Notes: generated from the letters alone by a model not told the origin. Shown: positions 21,902 through 31,190, numbered from the stretch's first letter. The stretch is DNA of 34,853 nt from Pseudoflavonifractor sp. (GCA_023667145.1 JAMPAQ010000001.1:887186-922038); one strand, 5' to 3'. Translations and numbers: made by a program.

Positions 21902-22915
21902 TCAGGCGCCCGCGGCGGCATCGCCGGCATCCTTGGATGACTCGGGCATCGGCGGCACGCCGGGCATGTCGGCCCCCATCATCGGGCGGTACATGTTGAT
22001 GGTCATGGCGGTTATCATCTTCTCATACACCGAGTTGAGCTGCTGCATGTAACGTGCCATCTTCTCGGTCTCCTCACAGTAGCGTGCGCTCTGTGCCGAT
22101 GATTTCTCATACATGTCGCGGATATCCTTGATGCCACGGTTGACACGGTCGATCGAGTCGAGCTGTGACGACACGCTCTTGAGCTGTATCTCATAGATGG
22201 TGTTGAGACCGCCTATATTGCGGTTGAGGTCTTGCATCTGCTCCACATACCCGCTTGAGCTGCGGGTGATGTTCTCGGAGTTCTCGGTGATGGCACGGTA
22301 AGATTCAAGCAACACGTCCGACACCTTGTTGAGGGCCTTGGTAGTGTCACGCAGGTGCTGCATCTCCTCCGATATGGCGGCCATCTCGGCAAGATACTGC
22401 TGGGTGGCCGACGTGAGCTCGGCCATGCGCGAGAGCTGGTCGCTCGCCGCAGCCATCTTGGCAATGCTCTCGGAGAGGGAGAGGGTGTCCTCCTCGCTGA
22501 GGTTGACCATCGACGGGATGCCGGCGGCATGACGTGCCGCGTCGCCGCTGACAGCGTGACCGCCGGAGACACCCCCCGTGCCCGATGTTGCACCTCCACC
22601 ACCAATCACGATGCCACCGCCTCCGCTGAAGTCGGGACGGTCTTCGGGATCCTTTGATGACAGGACCGGAAACACCTCCTCCCAGTTGTATGACTTGGGG
22701 GGACGGTCAAAAGCCGTGAGGATGAACATCAACACCTCGGTACCCATACCTATTGAAAGCAGCATGTTGCCGCCGGGGAGGTGGAGTATCTTGAACAGTG
22801 CGCCCCAGATGACGATGGCGGCGCCGATACTGTAGGCAAAGTTGAAAAAACGCTGACCGTTCTCGCCGGAGAGGAAACGCTCAATGCTGTTCTTATATCT
22901 TTTAATTTTTCCCAT
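21902..22915 (-). CDS. gldL: GldL/PorL, type IX secretion inner-membrane motor
   Basis: GldL (PorL) forms, with GldM, the proton-driven motor of T9SS. Two transmembrane helices (FFNFAYSIGAAIVIWGALFK and MLLSIGMGTEVLMFILTAF) near the N-terminus carry a glutamate in the second helix (TEVL), the conserved charged residue of this motor. They are followed by a conserved cytoplasmic YNWEEVFPVL motif. A Gly-rich low-complexity stretch (about residues 98-128) and a long helical coiled-coil region (LSESIAKMAAASDQLSRMAE onwards) come next, with a short acidic/Pro tail. The 337 residues are close to PorL (about 310). Neighbours gldK and gldM support the call. Confidence 0.94.
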   Translation of the reverse strand: MGKIKRYKNSIERFLSGENGQRFFNFAYSIGAAIVIWGALFKILHLPGGNMLLSIGMGTEVLMFILTAFDRPPKSYNWEEVFPVLSSKDPEDRPDFSGGGGIVIGGGGATSGTGGVSGGHAVSGDAARHAAGIPSMVNLSEEDTLSLSESIAKMAAASDQLSRMAELTSATQQYLAEMAAISEEMQHLRDTTKALNKVSDVLLESYRAITENSENITRSSSGYVEQMQDLNRNIGGLNTIYEIQLKSVSSQLDSIDRVNRGIKDIRDMYEKSSAQSARYCEETEKMARYMQQLNSVYEKMITAMTINMYRPMMGADMPGVPPMPESSKDAGDAAAGA

Positions 22916-22972
22916 TGTAATGTCTAAATGGCCGGTTGTATTATCTGTTGATTGAATGTATCGCGGTAGGGA

Positions 22973-24418
22973 TTATTTCTTCTTGCCACCCGTACCCTTG
23001 GCAAAACCTATCTGGGTGCGCACACAGCGGAAACCGATATATGAGCGCTGCTCATTCTGATATTCCCACATGCGTATGTCACTGCGTATGTTATGTGCCA
23101 CGTCCTTCCACGAGCCACCGCGCACAATCTTGCGGGTCATGCGGTAGGGGTCCTCCTTTGCCGCGTTGTAGCGGTATTCGGGGTTGAGGTCGCTCGTCAG
23201 CTTGCCGACGCTCTCGGTGTAGGCCGTCGATGTCCACTCGCTGACGTTACCGGCCATGTCATACAGGCCGAAGTCGTTGGGCGAGTAAGTCCCCACGCGG
23301 GATGTTATCAGCTGCCCGTCGCGCACATAGTTGCCCTCGGCCGGCTTGAAGTTGGCATAGAAGCATCCGCGGTCCTCGCTGAGAGGCAGGTCGCCGGCCC
23401 AGGGATACTTGTTCTCGTTGACACCGGCGCGGGCGGCATACTCCCACTCGGCCTCGGTCGGCAGACGGTAAGGCTCAACATAGACACCCTCCTTGCCGAG
23501 CGAGCGACGCAGGTAGTCGGTGCGCCAGTTGGCAAAGGCGTTTGCCTGGTCCCAGCTGACCCCGACGACGGGATAGTCGCTGTAACCGCCGTGGGAGAAG
23601 TACATACGCACGTAAGGCTCGTTGTAGGCATTCTCAAAGTCGTTGATCCACGCCGTGGTGTCGGGATACACGTTGACAATGTAGGTATTGAGGAAATCAT
23701 AGTCGCCGGTAAGACCACGGGTGATGGTCTCGCGGATTATCTCGCCCTCGTCATTGATGTAGGCGGTATCCTTGGAGATGACGGGGACAGCCGTAGGCAC
23801 GGGGCGGTCGGTGTTATACTCACGTCGGGCCGGGTTGAGACGGTTCTTGCGCTTGGCGGCCTCCGTGTGGTTGAACACCTCGTAACGGTAGTTGAGCTGC
23901 TCGGGGTCGAGCTCACGCACACCCGTGATGGGGTTGGTGCGATAGACGCTCTCTATGGCACGGGCCTCGTCCTCGTTGGGATTGCGCCAGGGTATGGCCT
24001 TGTTCCAGTTGAGATATGGCTTCACGGGATTACCCTCACGGTCCTCCTCTATCTTGAAGTCCTCATTGCCACCATAGGCAGGGTCGGCAAGACGCTCACG
24101 GATGATGGAGTCGCGCACCCAGAATACAAACTGCTTGTATTTTGAGTTGGTAATCTCGGTCTCATCCATCCAGAAACCATCGACCGATATGCCACGGGCA
24201 TCGGCACGCAGGTTCCACAGGCTGTCGGCCTCCTGAGGCCCGACCTCCATGGAGCCACGGCTGACGAGCACCATGCCATAGGGAGTAGGCTCGGCCCACG
24301 AGGTGCCGCCGACACCGGTGACCTCGCCACCGGCACCGCCACCCTTGCTCGACATGGCACACGACGTGATCATCGTGGCGGCAAGGACAGAAAGAATATA
24401 AGTCGTTGTTTTTCTCAT
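22973..24418 (-). CDS. gldK: GldK/PorK, type IX secretion lipoprotein
   Basis: GldK (PorK) is the outer-membrane lipoprotein that builds the periplasmic ring with GldN. The 481-residue protein has a lipobox MITSC (Cys20) and a Gly-rich linker. The formylglycine-generating-enzyme-like domain has GSMEVG, DGFWMDETEITNSKYKQFVFWV (the FGE-type substrate-loop pattern), YPVVGVSWDQANAFANW, RLPTEAEWEYAARAG, DMAGNVSEWTSTAY and IVRGGSWKDVAHNIRSDIR, ending GFRCVRTQI. No enzyme activity is expected in GldK; the fold is structural. The gene starts 2 nt after the porP stop. Confidence 0.95.
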   Translation of the reverse strand: MRKTTTYILSVLAATMITSCAMSSKGGGAGGEVTGVGGTSWAEPTPYGMVLVSRGSMEVGPQEADSLWNLRADARGISVDGFWMDETEITNSKYKQFVFWVRDSIIRERLADPAYGGNEDFKIEEDREGNPVKPYLNWNKAIPWRNPNEDEARAIESVYRTNPITGVRELDPEQLNYRYEVFNHTEAAKRKNRLNPARREYNTDRPVPTAVPVISKDTAYINDEGEIIRETITRGLTGDYDFLNTYIVNVYPDTTAWINDFENAYNEPYVRMYFSHGGYSDYPVVGVSWDQANAFANWRTDYLRRSLGKEGVYVEPYRLPTEAEWEYAARAGVNENKYPWAGDLPLSEDRGCFYANFKPAEGNYVRDGQLITSRVGTYSPNDFGLYDMAGNVSEWTSTAYTESVGKLTSDLNPEYRYNAAKEDPYRMTRKIVRGGSWKDVAHNIRSDIRMWEYQNEQRSYIGFRCVRTQIGFAKGTGGKKK

Positions 24419-24420
24419 AA

Positions 24421-25404
24421 TTACATTATGCGTATGCTCTTGTGTTTATTTTTGTTCTTGTCTGAGAAGTCGAGCTTGAGGCTGTATCCGGCAAATATCT
24501 CATGACTGCCGCTGCTTGCCTTGGAGATGGCAGAGAGTGGATAGTCATAGCTGTAGCCTAAGAAGAAGCCCTTGAACTCGGCGCCCAGCATCGCCGACAC
24601 CGCATCGTTGAGACGATACCCGATACCGGCCGACAGAAATTTGTTGTATCTCACACGGCCCGTAATCTCGGCCTGCGTGAACGTAAAATCGGTCTTTACC
24701 AGCATTGACGGCTGTATCTCAAATAACGTGTTTTTAATCGGAATATTGCTACCCGCCATAAAATAGAGCACACGTCCGGCCTTAAATTCATAATTTTTAG
24801 CTTCTGACCCGTCTGTGCTCATGGTTATCGTGGGCGAGGTGAGATGAGTGGCCGACACTCCGGCCCAAAACCAGCGGTGGGTATAGAAAACTCCGGCGGC
24901 AAGGTCAAAGGCTGTCCCGCGTATGTCGGTGGTGGGGATGGCGTCGTCGCTTCCCTGATGGTAGTCGTCATCATCGGGCAGCACGACCTCCGAGCCCTTG
25001 AACGACTCGTCAATGAGCCCGAGCTGCACGCCGACGGTCAGCTCCCCCTTCCATAGCTTGAGCTTGTATCCGGCCTGAATACCGGCACTCATGTTGCTGT
25101 AAAGACCCATGCTCTCCTGCTGCATCACCAAGCCAAGCCCTACCCGCTTGCCCATTATCTTGAGGGGCATGTCGCCGGTGATGAGAAACGTCTTGGGTGC
25201 CTTGGGGATGCCTATCCACTGCAACCGCGTGCCACCGCGTATGCGCAGGTAGTCATTGTTGCCGATCGCTGCGGCGTTGTAATAGTTTGGCACCTCAAAA
25301 TACTGCGTGAACTGGGCATCGACCTGAGCCGTGGCCACACGCGGGACGAGCAGTGCGAGCGCCATTGACAGCACCGCTATGATATGTCGGGGGAATCGTT
25401 TCAT
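24421..25404 (-). CDS. porP: PorP/SprF family T9SS outer-membrane protein
   Basis: This 327-residue outer-membrane beta-barrel is of the PorP/SprF family (Bac_membrane type). A signal peptide ending VPRVATAQ is followed by VDAQFTQYFEVPNYYNAAAIG, the near-invariant family opening (DPQFSQY...YNPA type), and amphipathic strands with IRGGTRLQWIGIPKAPKTF and GLGLVMQQESMGLYSNMSA. A final barrel section has IKNTLFEIQPSMLVK and GYSYDYPLSAISKASSGSHE. PorP anchors or links the T9SS complex to partner proteins; SprF homologues handle specific adhesins. The ATG at 25404 is preferred over a TTG two codons upstream. It sits 9 nt after porT and 2 nt before gldK. Confidence 0.92.
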   Translation of the reverse strand: MKRFPRHIIAVLSMALALLVPRVATAQVDAQFTQYFEVPNYYNAAAIGNNDYLRIRGGTRLQWIGIPKAPKTFLITGDMPLKIMGKRVGLGLVMQQESMGLYSNMSAGIQAGYKLKLWKGELTVGVQLGLIDESFKGSEVVLPDDDDYHQGSDDAIPTTDIRGTAFDLAAGVFYTHRWFWAGVSATHLTSPTITMSTDGSEAKNYEFKAGRVLYFMAGSNIPIKNTLFEIQPSMLVKTDFTFTQAEITGRVRYNKFLSAGIGYRLNDAVSAMLGAEFKGFFLGYSYDYPLSAISKASSGSHEIFAGYSLKLDFSDKNKNKHKSIRIM

Positions 25405-25413
25405 TGTCAAGGC

Positions 25414-26139
25414 TTATTCAAAGTAGAATGTCAGTACCACCATCTGCGATGTGGCCTTCTTAACCGATTGGGTGAACTTCAGCTTGCCCGGGTCATCGAC
25501 GAGGTCGGGACGGTCGTGCTGTATGACATCCATCAGTCCGAAACAGAACTTGACCTCGGGTATCAGTTTGAAGAATGGCAGGTAGAAGTCACACCCGAGA
25601 CCGACCGTAAGATACAGGTCGCTCGATTTCAGCTTGAAAAAGTCGCTGCGCTTCTTTGACACGTCAATCGTAGGCATGACTCCACCCACAAGATACGGGC
25701 GGCAGTTGTGGTAGCGCATGGCGTTAAATTTCAGGTCGACAGGCAACACGACAAGATTTGACCTGATATTCTGTGACTCCTCGCCCCCATTGGTGGTGTC
25801 TCTCATCTTGACGGGACGGTTGCCAAAATACATTCCCGGGGTGAACCTCAAACTGAAGTAGTCGTTAAGACGCAGGCTCACAAGACCATTGACGCAAAAT
25901 CCGGGCGAAAACGATGGTTGCTCCACAAACCACGTCTCACCGTTCTCGGTCACATATCCGTTGTTGGTAAACTGCAAGTCCTGCGTATGCACCCCAATCG
26001 AAAATCCGAGATGCCACCGCCGCATGTCGGCATACGGACGGTTGAGCACCTTGTCATTACGCTGTGCCACAACACCAAGAGCCGAGACCAATGCCACGGC
26101 CACCACAAGGATTAGAGCTATCGGACGTCTGATATTCAT
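25414..26139 (-). CDS. porT: PorT-like outer-membrane beta-barrel protein
   Basis: This predicted 241-residue outer-membrane protein belongs to the PorT family. After a signal peptide (ALILVVAVALVSALGVVAQ) it has NRPYADMRRWHLGFSIGVHTQDLQF, the PorT-style opening with W-H-.GF..G.H..DL. Strands SPGFCVNGLVSLRLNDYFSLRF, PVDLKFNAMRYHNCRPYLVGG and YLTVGLGCDFYLPFFKLIPE, and a C-terminal VVLTFYFE follow. PorT is required for T9SS function in Porphyromonas, where it lies elsewhere on the chromosome. Here it is the first gene of the T9SS operon. The frame extends upstream to a GTG at 26187, but the Met giving the signal peptide is preferred. Confidence 0.8.
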   Translation of the reverse strand: MNIRRPIALILVVAVALVSALGVVAQRNDKVLNRPYADMRRWHLGFSIGVHTQDLQFTNNGYVTENGETWFVEQPSFSPGFCVNGLVSLRLNDYFSLRFTPGMYFGNRPVKMRDTTNGGEESQNIRSNLVVLPVDLKFNAMRYHNCRPYLVGGVMPTIDVSKKRSDFFKLKSSDLYLTVGLGCDFYLPFFKLIPEVKFCFGLMDVIQHDRPDLVDDPGKLKFTQSVKKATSQMVVLTFYFE

Positions 26140-26198
26140 CACTCTTTCATAACGCCACCATCCCCCGAATATTGCCTTTCCACCCACTCTAACAACAA

Positions 26199-26234
26199 AA
26201 ATCGCAGTCTGATATTATCATCAGACCGCGATTT
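26199..26234 (-). terminator. Intrinsic terminator of the glycogen operon
   Basis: AAATCGC plus GTCTGAT (26199-26213) pairs with ATCAGAC plus GCGATTT (26220-26234) with a single A/C mismatch and a 6-nt loop. On the minus strand it is followed by TTTTGTTGTT. It separates the glycogen operon from the T9SS operon, whose promoter must lie within the next 60 bp but was not clearly found. Confidence 0.85.
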
Positions 26235-26256
26235 AATAGATTATACCATAATCCGG

Positions 26257-27786
26257 CTATTCCTCACTCCCCTTCTTGGTGCGTTTCTTGGGGGCAGTCG
26301 GCGCGGAGTCGGAAGTGCTTTCAGCGGCGGGGTTTGCGGCGGCGGGTTTGCGACCACGTTTCTTAGGGGTGGCCACTGGTTCGGGGACATCGGCCATGTG
26401 GACTGCCACGGCATCAGCCGATGACTGCCCGGCAGACTCCTTGGCGGCCGCCTCGGCCTGAGCACGCTTGACCTCGTTGGGGTCGAGACGCTCGATGTTA
26501 TTGCGCATTGACGCAAGCTCCTTGTTGAGCATCTCTATCTCATTGCCCTGATTGCGTATGGTGGTCAGCAGGGAATTAAGCTCCTCATTCTCAATTGACA
26601 ATGGATATTGCTCCTCAACGCGCACGATAAAGTCGGACAGCACATTCATGTAGTTTGTGAACGCCTGGAACGGTGTCTCGTAGGGGCTGAAGTGGGAATG
26701 GACCGCACCGTCGGCCTTGCGCTTGGTCGACATGTAAAACAGATGGTCGCTCGCCTGAAGATAATACCAGTCTTGCTTGAGACGGCGGTCGTCACACAAC
26801 CTAACGCGCTCGGCCACGGAGTAGAGCTTGTTGAACGCCTCATTCTGGAGCTTGTTGCCGAGCCACGCCGAGGTATCGCGTGCCTCGTCGGCCCACGATA
26901 TGGGATGGAGGACGCTGAGCTCGCCGACCGGCTTGAGTTTTGTGACAGCCTCGGTCGGAGTGACGAAGTCGATGCCACGCTCGGCGGCAAATCGCGGCAA
27001 TGCCTCAAGAAACTGGAATATGCCGGTGTCGCGGGTCTGCAACTCGCCAAACGTCTCAAGGTTCATAAACAGGTTGACAATCTGCTCCTCGGGGGGAGTC
27101 GATGCGATCCAGTCGATATACTTGTCGGCGGTAAGCGGATAGGCATCCCACTCGGTGTTGGAGAAGCGGAACGAGATGTCATCACTCAACTTTGAGTTTT
27201 TGAGCAGCAGCTTCAACTTGGGCGCAGAGGCGGCGCTGTAGACATAGTTGGGCGACTTCCAACCGAGTATATGCTTGGCTCCTTCGGTGATGACACCCTT
27301 GTAGCCCATCGAGGCGATGACCGGGGCCATCTCGTCGCAGTATATCAGCTCGGTGTTACGGAGCACCTTGGGATGCTGGCCAAACAGCTCATAGATCTTC
27401 TCGTCATGGACCTTGACCTGATTGATGAACTCGTCATGGTCGATGAGCGACGACAGCGAGTGGGCGTATGTCTCGGCAAGGAACTCTACCTTGCCGGTGT
27501 CGGCCAATTTCTTGAGCAGGTCGACAAACTCGGGGACATACTGCTCACACTGCTCCAGGGCCACCCCGGTGATCGACAGGGCGCAGCGGAAACGGCCACC
27601 GCTCTGCTCAATCATGCGCAACAAGCTCTCGGCGGCGGGGATGTAGCTGCGATGGGCTATGCGGGTGATTATATCATCGTTGGCAAAGTCATCGTAGTAG
27701 TAGTGGTCGTTGCCTATGTCAAAGAAGCGGTATCTCTTGAGACGGAACGGCTGATGTATCTGGAAATAAAAACAAATCGCTTTCAT
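26257..27786 (-). CDS. GH57 alpha-amylase/glucanotransferase-like enzyme with basic tail
   Basis: This 509-residue glycoside hydrolase family 57 protein probably acts on alpha-1,4-glucan (glycogen) in the cytoplasm. The GH57 core starts with CFYFQIHQPFRLKRYRFFDI (motif 1, with the IHQP histidine) and continues with CALSITGVALEQCEQ, AETYAHSLSSL, LRNTELIYCDEMAP and NLFMNLETFG. Past about residue 400 there is a predicted coiled coil (NSLLTTIRNQGNEIEMLNKE to about 434). An Ala-rich linker then leads to a very basic tail with KKRGRKP at 475-481, similar to an AT-hook, ending KKRTKKGSEE. The tail is not part of the hydrolase fold. It is the third gene of the glycogen operon, 43 nt after the GT4 gene. 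The substrate is inferred from context. Confidence 0.88.
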   Translation of the reverse strand: MKAICFYFQIHQPFRLKRYRFFDIGNDHYYYDDFANDDIITRIAHRSYIPAAESLLRMIEQSGGRFRCALSITGVALEQCEQYVPEFVDLLKKLADTGKVEFLAETYAHSLSSLIDHDEFINQVKVHDEKIYELFGQHPKVLRNTELIYCDEMAPVIASMGYKGVITEGAKHILGWKSPNYVYSAASAPKLKLLLKNSKLSDDISFRFSNTEWDAYPLTADKYIDWIASTPPEEQIVNLFMNLETFGELQTRDTGIFQFLEALPRFAAERGIDFVTPTEAVTKLKPVGELSVLHPISWADEARDTSAWLGNKLQNEAFNKLYSVAERVRLCDDRRLKQDWYYLQASDHLFYMSTKRKADGAVHSHFSPYETPFQAFTNYMNVLSDFIVRVEEQYPLSIENEELNSLLTTIRNQGNEIEMLNKELASMRNNIERLDPNEVKRAQAEAAAKESAGQSSADAVAVHMADVPEPVATPKKRGRKPAAANPAAESTSDSAPTAPKKRTKKGSEE

Positions 27787-27829
27787 ATTGTTGGTTACTG
27801 TTATCTGTTAACGTGTCTCAGACCGGGCA

Positions 27830-29092
27830 TCAGTCGCGGTCGAGTACCTTATTATATATGTCAATCACTTTCTTGCCGGCCTTGTCCCATGTAATGCGGC
27901 TCACCTCCTCAAGGCCATCGTGGCGCAGCTGCTCATACATGGCCGGATATGTGACTATCGAATAAATGGCGTCGGCCATCGCGTCGATGTCCCAGTAGTC
28001 GGTCTTAATCACGTTGTCGAGTATCTCGGCACATCCGCTCTGCTTGGAGATGATGGAGGGGACACCCATCTGCATGGCCTCAAGGGGCGAGATGCCAAAC
28101 GGCTCCGAGACTGATGGCATGACGTAGACATCAGACGCCTTGAGCATCTCATATACCTGACGGCCCTTCTGAAATCCGGGAAAATGAAACCTGTCGGCGA
28201 TGCCACGCTCGGCGGCGAGTGTGATCATCTTGTCCATCATGTCACCGCTCCCGGCCATAACAAAACGCACGTTGTGGTTGTTTCTCAGCACCTTGGCAGC
28301 AGCCTCGACAAAATACTCGGGGCCCTTCTGCATGGTGATGCGGCCAAGAAATGTGACAATCTTTTCCTTGGGACGCTGCACCTCGATATTGAGCAATTCG
28401 GGACTCAACGGCTCGACGGCGTTATGTACAGTTGTCACCTTGGCCGGGTCGATGCCATACTTCTCGATGACAGTGCGCCGGGTGAGGTCGGAGACAGCGA
28501 TTATATGGTCGGCATTGTTCATGCCGTCAAGCTCGATGCCAAACACCGTGGGATTGACATTGCCTCGCGAGCGGTCAAAGTCGGTGGCATGGACATGTAT
28601 CACCAACGGCTTGCCGGTGACATGCTTGGCGTGGATGCCGGCGGGATAGGTCAGCCAGTCATGAGAGTGGATGATGTCAAACGTCTCGGTGCGTGCGATT
28701 ACACCGGCACATATCGAGTAGTTGTTTATCTCCTCAAGCAGGTTGTCGGGATAACGTCCCGAAAACTCGATACACCCGAGGTCGTTGGTGCGCATATAGT
28801 TGAAGTCGGCATATATGTGGTCACGCAGACGGAAATACTCGTCAGGGGACATCAGGTTGCCGATGCGGCTCTCGACATACTCGCGGCTCACGTCGCGCCA
28901 GCAGACGGGGGTCTGCGACGCGCCAATGATCTTGGCAAAGCCTTTCTCCTCGTCGCCATAAGGTTTGGGAATCACAAAAGTTATATCCATATCGCCATTT
29001 TCCCACATTCCCTTTGTGAGTCCATAGCTGGCGGTGCCGAGACCGCCGAGGATATGGGGCGGGAACTCCCACCCGAACATCAATGCTTTCAT
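27830..29092 (-). CDS. GT4 family glycogen-synthase-like glycosyltransferase
   Basis: This 420-residue retaining GT-B glycosyltransferase has the N-terminal acceptor domain start MFGWEFPPHILGGLGTASYG with a GGLG loop, HSHDWLTYPAG, LVIHVHATDFDRSRG and IIAVSDLTRR. The C-terminal donor domain has IVTFLGRITMQKGPEYFVEA and the E-x7-E motif in SVSEPFGISPLEAM. In Bacteroides such a gene sits between a debranching enzyme and a GH57 enzyme and is thought to be the glycogen synthase. The same order occurs here, with a 9-nt gap after the debranching gene. Whether it uses ADP- or UDP-glucose cannot be read from the sequence. Confidence 0.88.
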   Translation of the reverse strand: MKALMFGWEFPPHILGGLGTASYGLTKGMWENGDMDITFVIPKPYGDEEKGFAKIIGASQTPVCWRDVSREYVESRIGNLMSPDEYFRLRDHIYADFNYMRTNDLGCIEFSGRYPDNLLEEINNYSICAGVIARTETFDIIHSHDWLTYPAGIHAKHVTGKPLVIHVHATDFDRSRGNVNPTVFGIELDGMNNADHIIAVSDLTRRTVIEKYGIDPAKVTTVHNAVEPLSPELLNIEVQRPKEKIVTFLGRITMQKGPEYFVEAAAKVLRNNHNVRFVMAGSGDMMDKMITLAAERGIADRFHFPGFQKGRQVYEMLKASDVYVMPSVSEPFGISPLEAMQMGVPSIISKQSGCAEILDNVIKTDYWDIDAMADAIYSIVTYPAMYEQLRHDGLEEVSRITWDKAGKKVIDIYNKVLDRD

Positions 29093-29101
29093 GGCCGGAG
29101 A

Positions 29102-31045
29102 TTATACGTTAAACTTTTTAAGCGTGCGGATGGTGCGCAGCACCTCGGCCACGTTGACTGCCTGTGATATGGCCCCGCGCCCGGTGAACGGCGGGTTGCC
29201 GTCATACAGCTGCGACAGCGAGCCGATGCACCCCTGCGACATCTCATCCTCAAATCCTATCAGCATACGGTCTATGTAGGATATGCCGCTCATGCCGAAT
29301 ACCTTGATATACGCGTCGGCGTAGAATCCCATCAGCCACGGACGCGCCGGCCCGTTGAAGTAGGCCCTCTCACGCTCCTCAGGCGATCCGACATAGAACG
29401 GATTGTAGCCGTAGCTCTTTGGCGACAGGGTGCGGAGTCCCTTGGGGGTCAGCAGCTCACGGGTCACCACGTCGAGCACACTCTTGCGCTGGCGGCGGTC
29501 AAGCGGCGAGTAGTCGAGGCCGATGGCTATCGCCATGTTGGGGCGCACCGAGGGTTCGGCAAACGTGCCGTTGACATAGTCGTATAGGTAGCCATAGTCA
29601 TTGAGGAACGTCTCGACAAACGACTTACGGCAACGCTCGGCAAGAGCGAGCCACCGCTCGCGTGCCGAGTGATACTCTTCCATCCCGTCGACAAGGTCGG
29701 CAGCAAACATCAGCGCGTTGTACCACAAGGCGTTAAACTCTACGAGATAGCCCGTGCGCGGTATCAGCGGACGGCCATTGAGCATCGAGTTCATCCACGA
29801 TACGGGCATCCCGGTGCCTATCGTCACCACAAGGCCGTTGTCATCGACCATCAGATTGGGATGCCCCCCGTCGGCGATATAGTCGAGTATCCGGCCCACG
29901 ATAGGGGCATAGAGCCGGGCGGTCTCGGCGGTACCGTAATTCTTGGCATACTGCTGGACGCTCCATACGGCCCATAGCGGCACGTCTGGCAGGTCTATGC
30001 CGTCGATGCGGGGGTCGGCGCTCTCGTCGTCCATATAGTGGCTCAAGGCTTCGGAAGCCGTGGCAAATATGCGCTCGAAGTCCTCGCGGTGATGTATCGA
30101 CAGTGTCGCGCCCGGCAGGGCTATGAACGTTTCGCGGGCATTGACCGACACCCACGGATAGCTGGCGATGATATACTCCTTGTCGCCCGACATCAGGTAG
30201 AATTGCTTGGCAGCGTTCTTCAAGCAATTATAGAAGCTCGTGCGACACGTGCGGCTCGCAATCTCCATCTCGTATGTCTTTGACATCGACCGTGGCGACA
30301 CCTCCTTTACCCCGGCTGAGAATATCAGCGTCTCGCCCTTGCGTATGGGTACCTGGAAATACCCCGGCACCCACAGGTCCTCACAGTAGGGAACTCCACG
30401 TTCCATATCCTTGAAATACTCGATGCCGTTGTACCAGTGGGGGTCGTAATGCCACTCGGGCTTGCGGCTGAACTGCATGTAGAGCGTCGGGTATCCATCA
30501 TAGAGACAGCACGATATGCCGTTGGTCACCTCGCGGCATTCGGTGTTGAGCCGGTCGTTGGCGACACAGAGGGCGTTGGCATCGCGGAAAGCGAGAAACG
30601 GCCTGAACTGCAACGTCGTCGGCGAGTGGGCGTCGACAAGCGTGTAGCGTATCATAAACCGGTTCTCATGGGAGATAAATATCTTTTCCTTGGTCAGGAT
30701 GACACCACCGACACGGTAGGTCATGCGCGGGACACTCTCGCAGTCAAACTCCCGGATATATTTATGTCCGTTGGGGCTGTAGACTCCACCCGAATAGCGG
30801 TGAAGTCCAAGGTTGAACGGCGCTCCGTGCTGTATGACGGTCTCGTCGAGCGACGACAGCAGCACGTGTGGCTTGTTGTCCATCTCGTTGATCGGGATCA
30901 CGAGCAATCCATGCTGCTTGCGGGTATTGCAGCCCGTTATCGATGTGCAGTGATAGGCGCCGGCCTGGTTGGTGCGGAGCATCTCCATTGTAAGCGATTG
31001 ATCGAGATTGATCAACAGATTCTTATCAAACTTGAGATAACTCAT
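29102..31045 (-). CDS. Glycogen debranching enzyme (amylo-alpha-1,6-glucosidase, GH133-like)
   Basis: This 647-residue cytoplasmic protein is of the archaeal/bacterial GDE type. The N-terminal sandwich includes EMLRTNQAGAYHCTSITGCNTRKQHGLLV and the C-terminal (alpha/alpha)6 barrel has IIASYPWVSVNARETFIALPG, LMVDDNGLVVTIGTGMPVSWMNS, GYLVEFNALWYNALMFAADL and SPKSYGYNPFYVGSPEERERAY with PARPWLMGFYADAY. These match GDE_N and GDE_C families that remove alpha-1,6 branch stubs. The barrel acids of the usual kind (VNARETF, DDNG) are present. It is the first gene of the operon and has a recognisable promoter about 50 nt upstream. Confidence 0.93.
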   Translation of the reverse strand: MSYLKFDKNLLINLDQSLTMEMLRTNQAGAYHCTSITGCNTRKQHGLLVIPINEMDNKPHVLLSSLDETVIQHGAPFNLGLHRYSGGVYSPNGHKYIREFDCESVPRMTYRVGGVILTKEKIFISHENRFMIRYTLVDAHSPTTLQFRPFLAFRDANALCVANDRLNTECREVTNGISCCLYDGYPTLYMQFSRKPEWHYDPHWYNGIEYFKDMERGVPYCEDLWVPGYFQVPIRKGETLIFSAGVKEVSPRSMSKTYEMEIASRTCRTSFYNCLKNAAKQFYLMSGDKEYIIASYPWVSVNARETFIALPGATLSIHHREDFERIFATASEALSHYMDDESADPRIDGIDLPDVPLWAVWSVQQYAKNYGTAETARLYAPIVGRILDYIADGGHPNLMVDDNGLVVTIGTGMPVSWMNSMLNGRPLIPRTGYLVEFNALWYNALMFAADLVDGMEEYHSARERWLALAERCRKSFVETFLNDYGYLYDYVNGTFAEPSVRPNMAIAIGLDYSPLDRRQRKSVLDVVTRELLTPKGLRTLSPKSYGYNPFYVGSPEERERAYFNGPARPWLMGFYADAYIKVFGMSGISYIDRMLIGFEDEMSQGCIGSLSQLYDGNPPFTGRGAISQAVNVAEVLRTIRTLKKFNV

Positions 31046-31094
31046 TGACGGTTAGAATTAGTATTAATGTAGTTAGTATATTAGGATGTATCTA

Positions 31095-31126
31095 CGAATA
31101 TAGATATTTTTTATAAAAGACACAAA
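31095..31126 (-). promoter_or_regulatory. Promoter of the glycogen operon
   Basis: On the minus strand TTTG (31123-31126) is followed after 20 bp by TATATTCG (31095-31102), one mismatch from TAnnTTTG. The start would be near 31089, leaving a leader of about 44 nt before the debranching enzyme gene. Confidence 0.6.
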
Positions 31127-31190
31127 TCAATCCCCCTTAATTTTACATGTCATGCAGCATGTTTTTATTAACGCGCTAACGCATAACCGC

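Noticed and set aside
23093..24145. 350-residue plus-strand frame opposite gldK
   Set aside because: gldK on the other strand has full family motifs; this frame shows none.
28184..29167. 327-residue plus-strand frame opposite the GT4 gene
   Set aside because: Antisense shadow of a clear glycosyltransferase gene.
31145..31162. ACATG/CATGT hairpin followed by Ts as a terminator
   Set aside because: The T run is on the plus strand where no gene ends; for the minus-strand kinase gene the stem is short and followed by A.
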